Assembly: GCA_027858355.1 (NCBI GenBank)
Contig: JAQICW010000185.1
Coordinates: 1-5,455, forward strand
Length of the DNA: 5,455 nucleotides
From: Desulfobacula sp.
Lineage (GTDB): Bacteria; Desulfobacterota; Desulfobacteria; Desulfobacterales; Desulfobacteraceae
Direction: 5' to 3'
The translations under genes were made by a program, and so were the position numbers. How positions within the stretch are numbered: position 1 is the stretch's first letter; every line of letters begins with the position of its first letter. Positions 1 through 5,264 of the stretch are shown here, piece after piece. The notes beneath the pieces were generated by a model, which searched no databases, was not told the DNA's origin, and saw only the letters and a list, made by a program, of their open reading frames with translations.

Positions 1-549
1 AAAATCCAAAACCCCCAAACCTTTCCTCAAATGTGTGCGATCACAATGACAATCGGCAAGGCTCTCGGGCAGACAGACATGGCAAAAAAAATAATAGAAG
101 CTGCTGTAAGAGAGGTTGAAGCCATTAAACTGAAAACAGCAGGTCTTCCTAAAAAAAAGGTATTTATCCAGATCGGCATGAAACCCTTGCATTCTGCCAA
201 TAAAGACACCTTTATCAATGAATATATTAAATATGGCGGTGGAATAAATATTGCTGAAAATGAAAAATCAGGAATATACAGCAGAGTAACAGTCCTTAAG
301 GAAAATCCAGACCTTATTTTAATTGCAACCATGGGAACAGATAAAAAAGCCGGAGAAATAGAAAGACAAAGCTGGATGAAATTTACTTCTTTAAATGCCA
401 CCATAAAAAACCAGATCTATGTTCTGAATCCTGAACTTATCTTAAGCCCGACTCCTGTTACCTTTGTAAAAGGTTTAAAACAGATTTTGTCTTTAATCCA
501 TCCTAATATTGACTTAAAACCCACGATTAAAAATCCGGAGCTGATATAA
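1..549 (+). CDS. Periplasmic substrate-binding protein of an iron-chelate/cobalamin-type ABC importer (C-terminal 182 residues; 5' end outside window)
   Basis: The frame is open from base 1, so the ATG at 31 is internal and the N-terminus, including any signal peptide, lies upstream of the window. The visible part resembles the C-terminal lobe of the BtuF/FepB/FhuD-like periplasmic binding protein family. After a long linking helix there is a strand (VFIQIG), a segment ending in YGGGINIAE that matches the usual 'aGG.Nia' motif, then KENPDLILIA matching 'E.i...nPDvIi', and a final SPTPVTFVKGLKQIL helix typical of the family end. It would capture substrate in the periplasm and deliver it to the permease encoded 4 bases downstream. 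The substrate cannot be read from this part: siderophore, haem and cobalamin binders share these motifs. The family assignment is well supported by motifs and by the adjoining permease and ATPase genes; specificity is unknown. Confidence 0.87.
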   Translation, partial: KIQNPQTFPQMCAITMTIGKALGQTDMAKKIIEAAVREVEAIKLKTAGLPKKKVFIQIGMKPLHSANKDTFINEYIKYGGGINIAENEKSGIYSRVTVLKENPDLILIATMGTDKKAGEIERQSWMKFTSLNATIKNQIYVLNPELILSPTPVTFVKGLKQILSLIHPNIDLKPTIKNPELI

Positions 550-553
550 AAAA

Positions 554-1564
554 ATGAAACCAAACAGGATAAAGCGCTGGTCTATTATTTTAATCATCCT
601 CATTGCCCTGGTCATTCTTGTGAGTCTACTGGCACTGTGCACTGGCAGTGCATGCATCCAATTAAAAGACATCCCCCATATCCTTTTTTATGGCAAAGGA
701 ACTAGTGATTACAGTATCCTTTTAGGCATACGATTGCCAAGAATCATATTAGGCCTTTCAATCGGCGGAGCATTAAGCCTTGCCGGCGTCCTGCTCCAGG
801 GAATGTTTAAAAACCCCCTGGTTGAACCTTATACCCTTGGCATTTCAGGAGGAGCGTCTCTTGGTGTATGCATCAATATCGTTTTTAATTTTTATGGCAA
901 AATAGGCATTATCGCATATCCTCTTTCAGGCTTTTTAGGAGCAAGTCTTGTCATTTTTCTTGTTTATTATTTGAACAATAATACAAAAGACATCAAGTCC
1001 AACAGGATGCTTTTAACAGGTGTTATGATCTCCTATGTTGCCTCCTCCCTGGTCATGCTGCTCATGGCTGTCTCAAAAACCGATGATCTTCAAAATATTG
1101 TTCTCTGGATCATGGGCTCCCTTGATGAACCCAACACAATTTTAATAAAAATAGCGCTTTTCGGCTCCCTTGCCGGGCTTGTGGTCTCGTATTTTTTCTG
1201 CTTTGATTTAAATGCCCTGCTTCTGGGTGAAGACGAAGCTGCAAATCTGGGTGTCAATACAACAAGAACTAAAAAGTTTTTATTTATAATTGCATCCTTT
1301 TTAACGGGATTAAGCGTATCTGTTGCTGGCATCATCATGTTTGCAGGCCTTATTGTTCCCCATTTCATGCGCATGATAGCAGGGCCGGACCATAGAATAC
1401 TTCTAATCAGTTCATTTCTGGCCGGTGCTGCATTTTTAGTTCTATGTGATGTGATTGCAAGGGTTGTAATATCCCCGCTTGAACTTCCTGTAGGTGTCAT
1501 AACAGGCATCATAGGCGGAGTTATTTTCATCTGGGTGCTTTCAAGAAAGCAGGTGACCTTATGA
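554..1564 (+). CDS. FecCD/BtuC-family ABC importer permease
   Basis: A 336-residue polytopic inner-membrane protein, close to the usual family length of 320-350. Hydrophobic segments run almost throughout, starting with TM1 at about residues 9-29; about ten would be expected. Family signatures appear in order: RLPR at 60-63, the LLQGMFKNPLVEP stretch at 80-92, GISGGASLGV at 96-105, LLLGEDEAANLGV at 222-234 (the cytoplasmic loop that docks on the ATPase in BtuC-type permeases), GLIVPHFMRMIAGPDHR at 265-281 and ELPVGVITG at 310-318. It would form a homodimeric channel for a metal chelate or corrinoid. The start at 554 follows the upstream stop by 4 bases. GGAG at 537-540, inside the upstream gene, is a plausible though distant ribosome-binding site. 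The 3' end overlaps the ATPase gene by ATGA. The family is certain; the transported compound is not. Confidence 0.95.
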   Translation: MKPNRIKRWSIILIILIALVILVSLLALCTGSACIQLKDIPHILFYGKGTSDYSILLGIRLPRIILGLSIGGALSLAGVLLQGMFKNPLVEPYTLGISGGASLGVCINIVFNFYGKIGIIAYPLSGFLGASLVIFLVYYLNNNTKDIKSNRMLLTGVMISYVASSLVMLLMAVSKTDDLQNIVLWIMGSLDEPNTILIKIALFGSLAGLVVSYFFCFDLNALLLGEDEAANLGVNTTRTKKFLFIIASFLTGLSVSVAGIIMFAGLIVPHFMRMIAGPDHRILLISSFLAGAAFLVLCDVIARVVISPLELPVGVITGIIGGVIFIWVLSRKQVTL

Positions 1565-2382
1565 GCCAGATTCTCTTCATTGATAACTTAAGCTTCAAAT
1601 ACCACGAAAAAAGTGTACTAAAAGATATAAGTTTTTCAACAAATCCAGGCGAATTCATTTCAATCATCGGCCCTAATGGCTGTGGAAAAACAACGCTGAT
1701 AAAAATCATTTCAAAGATAAACAAGCCTGAAAAAGGAAATATTTATATAAAAGGTAAAAATATTCAAACAATGTCAAACAAGCAATTAGCCAGACATATT
1801 GCCGTAGTCATGCAGTCCCCGGAACCTGTTTCCATGAGTGTTGAAGAATATGTCCTTTTAGGAAGACTGCCTTTTTTTAAAAAATATCAATTCTTTGAAA
1901 CCGCAAAAGACATGGCACTGGCCCATAAATATATGGAGCTTACTGGCATTTTAAAACTTGCGCACGCCCCCATCAATGAAATAAGCGGAGGAGAAAGGCA
2001 ACTTGCAGCCATTGCCAGGGCTTTAACCCAGGAGCCCATGCTTCTGATTCTTGATGAACCGACATCCCATCTTGATATTACACACCAGATTCAAATTCTT
2101 GAATTGATAAGCTCCCTTAAAAAAGAGCTCTCTCTTTCTGTGCTGATAGTTCTTCACGATTTGAACCTGGCAGCAGAATATTCTGACAGGCTTGTTTTGC
2201 TCAATGGAAAAAATGGAACCATTTATCAAACCGGGACCTGCGAACAAGTTCTTTCTGAAAAATCGATACAGGAAGTTTACAATGCAAGAGTATTGATCCA
2301 AAAAAACCCCGTGTCAAAAAAGCCATGTGTCTTTCTTGTTAGCCAAAATGCTTTAAATAAAAAGGAGAATCCTGTCTTATGA
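1561..2382 (+). CDS. ABC importer ATP-binding protein (BtuD/FepC/HmuV type)
   Basis: A 273-residue nucleotide-binding subunit that powers the permease encoded just upstream. All catalytic motifs are intact: Walker A GPNGCGKT at 37-44, Q-loop Gln85 (VVMQSP), ABC signature SGGERQ at 142-147, Walker B LLILDE at 161-166 followed by the D-loop (PTSHLD, 167-172), and switch His199 (VLHDLNLA). The C-terminal segment around residues 235-260 (YNARVLIQKNPVSKKP) resembles the tail of iron-chelate and vitamin B12 importer ATPases. The ATG lies within the ATGA that also holds the permease stop, and only a weak AGGTG (1551-1555) precedes it, which suggests translational coupling. Its own stop in turn overlaps the exbB start. 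Function as an importer ATPase is clear; the substrate is not. Confidence 0.96.
   Translation: MSQILFIDNLSFKYHEKSVLKDISFSTNPGEFISIIGPNGCGKTTLIKIISKINKPEKGNIYIKGKNIQTMSNKQLARHIAVVMQSPEPVSMSVEEYVLLGRLPFFKKYQFFETAKDMALAHKYMELTGILKLAHAPINEISGGERQLAAIARALTQEPMLLILDEPTSHLDITHQIQILELISSLKKELSLSVLIVLHDLNLAAEYSDRLVLLNGKNGTIYQTGTCEQVLSEKSIQEVYNARVLIQKNPVSKKPCVFLVSQNALNKKENPVL
2361..2367 (+). promoter_or_regulatory. Ribosome-binding site of exbB, inside the ATPase gene
   Basis: AAAGGAG lies 11 bases before the exbB ATG at 2379 and within the last codons of the ATPase gene. It is the best Shine-Dalgarno match among the operon's internal junctions. It supports the 2379 start and suggests ExbB can be initiated strongly in addition to being coupled to the upstream gene. 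Confidence 0.7.
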
Positions 2383-3011
2383 TTGAAATATTTAATAATG
2401 GTGGGCCCATCATGTATCCTTTGCTGTTGTGCTCAATCATTTCTTTGACCATTATCATTGAGCGGACATTTTTCTGGATTGGGATTGGCATGCAGAGAAA
2501 TCAAAAACTTTTGGATGAAGTTTTAAAGCTTACCAGTCAAGGTGATTGGGATCTTGTTCGCCAAAAGGCATCGGGTTCACACAATTATGTCATCAGAATA
2601 ATTATAAGCGGGATTCTTCATCGTGAATATTCCCTGATCAAGGCCATGGAATCAGCAGCCGCAGACGAGATCTATCGTATGCAAAGGTTTATGGGGGTGC
2701 TGGATACCATGATAACAGTTGCCCCGCTTCTGGGCATATTGGGTACTGTTATGGGAATCATCAATTCCTTTGACATGCTGGGAACATCAGGGATCGAAAA
2801 CCCCCAGGCTATAACAGGCGGTATCGCACAGGCCCTGATAACAACTGCGGCAGGCCTATCTATTTCCATCATAACGGTTTTTCCATACAACTACTTCAAT
2901 TCAAGGATAAAACGGGCAGCAGGCATCATGGAAAAATATGCCACCAGCTTTGAAATTGTTTATGAACAGATTCTGCTTAACAAAAAAAACACCCCGAAAG
3001 AAATGAAATGA
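2379..3011 (+). CDS. exbB: ExbB/TolQ/MotA-family proton-channel subunit of the TonB complex
   Basis: A 210-residue inner-membrane protein with the ExbB layout: TM1 at about 11-33, a cytoplasmic domain at about 38-105, TM2 at about 110-130 (VAPLLGILGTVMGII) and TM3 at about 146-170 (GGIAQALITTAAGLSISI). With ExbD it forms the proton-motive-force-driven motor that energises TonB. The polar channel threonines are present: Thr123 in TM2 and Thr156 in TM3, which align by motif with E. coli ExbB Thr148 and Thr181. The TM3 acidic residue of E. coli ExbB (Glu176, IAEAL) is Gln151 here (IAQAL). This appears to be a subfamily variant rather than damage, because everything around it is conserved. The start overlaps the ATPase stop (ATGA) and the stop overlaps exbD (ATGA). 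TolQ is the main alternative, but the tonB neighbour favours ExbB. Confidence 0.92.
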   Translation: MIEIFNNGGPIMYPLLLCSIISLTIIIERTFFWIGIGMQRNQKLLDEVLKLTSQGDWDLVRQKASGSHNYVIRIIISGILHREYSLIKAMESAAADEIYRMQRFMGVLDTMITVAPLLGILGTVMGIINSFDMLGTSGIENPQAITGGIAQALITTAAGLSISIITVFPYNYFNSRIKRAAGIMEKYATSFEIVYEQILLNKKNTPKEMK

Positions 3012-3418
3012 AAATTTTATTACCTGAAAACAATAAACCCAGGATCGAAATGCTGCCTTTGATTGATGTTGTTTTCCTTCTTCTGGTCGTTTTTATCTAT
3101 ACCATGCTCTCCATGGCCGTGCACAAAGGTATGCCGGTCACTCTGCCTGAATCATCTGTTGGCAACCCTGAAAAAGATACGATTCTGTCTGTTACCATAA
3201 ATAAAGACAACTTCATCTTTGTCAACAAAGAGCTGGTTGACCTGGAACATTTAACCCGGATTCTTGAACAAACGGTAAAAAAAGAAAAAAAACCAAGTGT
3301 CCTTCTTTTTGCAGATAAAACTATCACCTATCAAACTCTTTTTAAAGTTTTAGATAAAATCAGAATGGCGGGGCTGGATCAGATTTCCTTACAGACTGAC
3401 CCGAAAGACACAATTTAA
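3008..3418 (+). CDS. exbD: ExbD/TolR-family subunit of the TonB motor
   Basis: A 136-residue protein with a short cytoplasmic N-terminus, one membrane helix at about 16-36 and a periplasmic domain, which is the standard ExbD/TolR plan and length. The helix begins MLPLIDVVFLLLVVF; Asp20 in PLIDVVF is the family's essential proton-binding aspartate (Asp25 in E. coli ExbD). The periplasmic part ends with the usual FADKTITYQTLFKVLDK and AGLDQISLQT elements (about 101-130). It would work with ExbB to couple proton flow to TonB. The start is inside the ATGA overlap with exbB, with no good Shine-Dalgarno sequence, which points to translational coupling. TonB starts 2 bases after its stop. TolR is less likely because no tolA, tolB or pal gene is present. 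Confidence 0.93.
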   Translation: MKILLPENNKPRIEMLPLIDVVFLLLVVFIYTMLSMAVHKGMPVTLPESSVGNPEKDTILSVTINKDNFIFVNKELVDLEHLTRILEQTVKKEKKPSVLLFADKTITYQTLFKVLDKIRMAGLDQISLQTDPKDTI

Positions 3419-3420
3419 AA

Positions 3421-4170
3421 ATGAGGCGTATTTTTGTATCTGCCATAGTTGCCATCGGATTTCATGTCGCTTTGATGGCATATATGCCCAACTTATTAAA
3501 AAAAAACCAAATTTTACCCAAAAAAATCAAACCGGTTATGGTCACTCTCTCCCACAGGCAGCCTATAATAGAAAAAACACCTCTTAAACCAGACAAACAT
3601 GTAAAAGAAACCAATTCATCAAACGAAATAAAACAAATCATACCTAATCCCAAAAAAACCTTATCTATTACCCCGAAAAAGAAAACCAATAATATTCTTA
3701 AAAAAAAAGATCTGGCTAAGCCTGAAAAAAAGGTGAAACAAAAAGAAGTGATAGAGAAAGAATCAAATCCTGTTAAAGTGGTTGAAGCAAAGCCGATCAA
3801 CGCGGTCAAAAATCAAAATTTTCAAGTGCAACCTGCAACCTTAAAAAAAACAATTCCTCAAAAAAAAGAAAATATCAAACAGCAAGATGCCCATATTGAA
3901 TTTGCAAAACCGCTTTACAAGAAAAACCCTTTGCCTGTTTATCCTGTTATCGCTAAAAAAAGAGGCTACGTGGGAACAGTCGAACTAATTGTGCTGGTTT
4001 CAGAAAAAGGTAAAGTTAACTCTTTAAAGATTTTTAAGTCCAGCGGATATAAATCCCTTGATAACCAGGCTTTCAAAACTGTTAAAAACTGGCTCTTTGA
4101 ACCAGGTAAAAAAAATGGCGTGCCTGAAGCAATGTGGGTTAAAATTCCTGTGAAATTTGAATTTAACTGA
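3421..4170 (+). CDS. tonB: TonB energy-transducing protein with lysine-rich linker
   Basis: A 249-residue protein with three parts. A short basic N-terminus and one membrane anchor (about 4-22) hold His15, the counterpart of the essential His20 of E. coli TonB; the serine of the classic SxxxH motif is Ala11 here. A disordered periplasmic linker (about 27-165) is roughly one quarter lysine and has fewer prolines than the Pro-Glu/Pro-Lys spacer of enterobacterial TonB. A C-terminal TonB domain (about 166-249) carries NPLPVYP (169-175), GYVGTVELIVLV, SSGYKSLD, the W of KNWLFEPGK (224) and the final WVKIPVKFEF strand. It would span the periplasm and pull on the TonB box of outer-membrane receptors using ExbB-ExbD. 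It follows exbD by 2 bases and appears to end the operon. Several runs of 8-9 adenines lie in the linker coding region. Confidence 0.93.
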   Translation: MRRIFVSAIVAIGFHVALMAYMPNLLKKNQILPKKIKPVMVTLSHRQPIIEKTPLKPDKHVKETNSSNEIKQIIPNPKKTLSITPKKKTNNILKKKDLAKPEKKVKQKEVIEKESNPVKVVEAKPINAVKNQNFQVQPATLKKTIPQKKENIKQQDAHIEFAKPLYKKNPLPVYPVIAKKRGYVGTVELIVLVSEKGKVNSLKIFKSSGYKSLDNQAFKTVKNWLFEPGKKNGVPEAMWVKIPVKFEFN

Positions 4171-4392
4171 CAAAGTATATTTGAAATCAGTGATATCCGG
4201 TTAGTTTTTGAAATAAAATGCCCCTGACTGATCAGCGTCAGTTATAATACCCGCCAGTACTGCCTTCAGCCCGCCCTCCATCATGGTCAATTATCCCTAT
4301 GTACTCAATGTGCTGTCAGATCCTCTATAGCTTGATTTTAAAATCTTACAAACCTGCTTGGTATTCCCCAGATGCATTTGTTTGTTGGCCTT
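4171..4392. other. Non-coding stretch between convergent tonB and vapC
   Basis: No credible gene is seen on either strand. The longest minus-strand open stretch with an ATG (4201-4284) would encode 27 residues, lacks a clear ribosome-binding site and is not recognised. A small inverted repeat, CTGAC at 4224-4228 with GTCAG at 4237-4241, has an 8-base loop and no T tract, so it is at best a weak terminator for the tonB operon. A perfect 12-bp AT-rich palindrome (GATTTTAAAATC) lies at 4334-4345. The stretch could be decayed accessory DNA, but nothing in it identifies a source. Confidence 0.5.
4383..4392. repeat. Left copy of a 10-bp inverted repeat flanking vapBC
   Basis: TGTTGGCCTT sits directly next to the restored vapC stop at 4393-4395. 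Its exact reverse complement AAGGCCAACA is at 5078-5087, just outside the vapBC promoter. Two perfect 10-mers at this spacing could arise by chance, so the bracketing role is only suggestive. Confidence 0.4.
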
Positions 4393-4775
4393 CTACTTTT
4401 TATAGGTTGGTTTTAGGCCCTTTATCATCGGGTAATGCTTGACATTTAGTGTCTTTAACTCTGCATTTCCTGCTTCGCAGGTAGCAGCTATAATTGCGTC
4501 TGCTAATCCCACAGCATGTGACTTGCCATAATCGCGTTTATAGAGTCCCCGGTTTTGGCGATTTCAGAAGTTACAGGGATAACCCGGAAGAGAGAGATAA
4601 AATTCTCTAACACTTTTAGTTCTGATTCCCCTTTTACACCGGCATACAGTTCTGCAACAACGATAGACGACAGAATGATCCGAGAAGAATTTGCATTAAC
4701 AAAATTTACAGCCTTTCTATAACCACGCAAAAAATCTATCAGTACGTCTGTGTCAAGAAGAAGTGATTCTGCCAT
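4393..4775 (-). pseudogene. vapC: VapC-type PIN-domain toxin, disrupted by a one-base frameshift
   Basis: The first 76 residues read as a PIN-domain ribonuclease: LLLDTDVLIDFL with catalytic Asp8, then SSIVVAELYAG with Glu42. The frame then leaves the family and stops at 4503-4505. The correct continuation is in the next frame: GLYKRDYGKSHAVGLADAIIAAT, holding the third acidic residue (Asp93 in restored numbering), then TLNVKHYPMIKGL, ending at a TAG at 4393-4395. Adding one G to the GGGG run (CCCC on the + strand, 4547-4550) joins the two into a normal 127-residue VapC. As given, the product lacks half of the metal-binding site and should be inactive. I chose the ATG at 4775, two bases after the vapB stop and 7 bases after AGGG (4786-4783), over an ATG at 4793 that overlaps vapB. 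It could be a real pseudogene or a sequencing error; the intact second half suggests the lesion is recent or artefactual. Confidence 0.87.
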
Positions 4776-4777
4776 AA

Positions 4778-5011
4778 TTAGTCCCTGTCCCATTCAGCCC
4801 GTATTGCCTTAAAGTCAGGAAGATTCGCGCGGTCTTTCCAGATTCCAGCAGCCTCCCGTAATACAATTTCCCGCCGACTGTGCCCTGCTTTGTCGATGAG
4901 ACTGTCAACGGCTTCTCGTATAAGTTCACTTTGTTTTTTCCCAAAAGTTTTTGAAATGGCTGCTAATTCTGAACGTTGACGATCTGTCAGATATATTTGG
5001 GTTCTTATCAT
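4778..5011 (-). CDS. vapB: VapB-type ribbon-helix-helix antitoxin
   Basis: A 77-residue protein. The N-terminal part fits a ribbon-helix-helix DNA-binding fold: strand RTQIYL (3-8), helix DRQRSELAAISKTF (10-23), then GKKQSELIREAVDSLI (24-39), the second helix with the typical turn before it. The C-terminal tail (about 55-77), with Trp58, Leu64-Pro65, Phe67 and Trp74, is the probable toxin-binding segment. It would neutralise VapC and, as a complex, repress its own promoter. The start at 5011 is preferred to an in-frame ATG at 5041 because GGAGGT lies just upstream and because homologous antitoxins begin M-x-R-T-x-I. VapC follows after 2 bases. The frame is intact although the partner toxin is broken, so it may now act only as a DNA-binding protein or cross-neutralise related toxins; the latter is inference. 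Confidence 0.88.
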   Translation of the reverse strand: MIRTQIYLTDRQRSELAAISKTFGKKQSELIREAVDSLIDKAGHSRREIVLREAAGIWKDRANLPDFKAIRAEWDRD

Positions 5012-5016
5012 GCTAC

Positions 5017-5023
5017 ACCTCCA
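5017..5023 (-). promoter_or_regulatory. vapB ribosome-binding site
   Basis: Minus-strand TGGAGGT lies 5 bases before the ATG at 5011. This near-perfect Shine-Dalgarno match decides the vapB start over the upstream in-frame ATG at 5041. Confidence 0.85.
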
Positions 5024-5041
5024 GTAATGCATACACCACAA

Positions 5042-5063
5042 TTATACATCATTTATACATCAT
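5042..5063 (-). repeat. Tandem 11-bp direct repeat, probable VapB operator
   Basis: On the minus strand ATGATGTATAA occurs twice in perfect tandem (plus-strand copies 5042-5052 and 5053-5063). The 11-bp period is close to one helical turn, which would place two ribbon-helix-helix dimers on the same face. The repeats cover the -10 region and likely transcription start of vapBC, where an autorepressor would be expected to bind. The repeats are seen directly; the operator role is inference. Confidence 0.65.
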
Positions 5064-5079
5064 TGAAACTTTCTGTCAA
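5052..5079 (-). promoter_or_regulatory. Sigma70-type promoter of vapBC
   Basis: The minus strand has a perfect -35 TTGACA (5079-5074), a 16-base spacer and a -10 TATAAA (5057-5052). Transcription would start at about 5045, leaving a leader of roughly 33 bases that contains the vapB ribosome-binding site. A perfect TATAAT at 5046-5041 is an alternative -10 but has no good -35 at normal spacing. Confidence 0.75.
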
Positions 5080-5087
5080 GGCCAACA
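5078..5087. repeat. Right copy of a 10-bp inverted repeat flanking vapBC
   Basis: AAGGCCAACA is the exact reverse complement of 4383-4392. It overlaps the outer two bases of the vapBC -35 box, so the two copies bracket promoter, vapB and full-length vapC. Its core AGGCCAAC (5079-5086) is repeated directly at 5091-5098 after a 4-base gap. Confidence 0.4.
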
Positions 5088-5101
5088 TGGAGGCCAACGC
5101 T

Positions 5102-5185
5102 CAGGATCAGTTGCACAAAAAGCCGGTTAAGACATTTCGATCTGGCATAAAATCGCGCCGGCTTTTTGTGTCAGCCTGAATCCTG
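5102..5185. terminator. Long imperfect palindrome, probable bidirectional terminator
   Basis: The arms CACAAAAAGCCGG (5114-5126) and CCGGCTTTTTGTG (5158-5170) are perfect 13-bp inverted repeats around a 31-base loop. Beyond them CAGGATCAG (5102-5110) and CTGAATCCTG (5176-5185) extend the symmetry imperfectly. Read in either direction the structure gives a GC stem base followed by five T, as in a bidirectional intrinsic terminator. On the minus strand it would separate the selenoprotein gene from vapBC. The long loop is unusual; a mini-mobile palindromic repeat or structured RNA is the alternative. Confidence 0.6.
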
Positions 5186-5264
5186 TTGTTATATGGCAAT
5201 ATACAGATTAAATTCACCGAAAAAATTTTATTCCATAAGAAAGAAAAATACATAAACACTATTT

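Noticed and set aside
4224..4241. CTGAC/GTCAG hairpin as the tonB operon terminator
   Set aside because: Only a 5-bp stem with an 8-base loop and no following T tract; too weak to call a terminator.
4201..4284. Minus-strand 27-codon open frame in the tonB-vapC gap
   Set aside because: Very short, no convincing ribosome-binding site, and no recognisable sequence; treated as chance.
4540..4556. Programmed -1 frameshifting in vapC
   Set aside because: The GGGG run is not a standard X-XXY-YYZ slippery heptamer in the right frame and no obvious downstream stimulatory structure was seen; a one-base deletion or sequencing error is simpler.
4753..4944. Minus-strand 63-codon open frame within vapB
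   Set aside because: It is an alternative frame across vapB and the vapC start; vapB has the ribosome-binding site, promoter and family motifs.
4383..5098. Integron attC site flanking vapBC
   Set aside because: The GTTGGCC core does not fit the GTTRRRY consensus and no paired attC-like hairpin is present.
4976..5179. Plus-strand 67-codon open frame across the vapB start and the palindrome
   Set aside because: It runs antisense through the vapB 5' end, promoter and operator, has no family resemblance, and its end is coded by the terminator-like palindrome.
5190..5203. TATAT/ATATA hairpin downstream of the selenoprotein gene
   Set aside because: A 5-bp AT-only stem is unstable; the palindrome at 5102-5185 is a much better terminator candidate.
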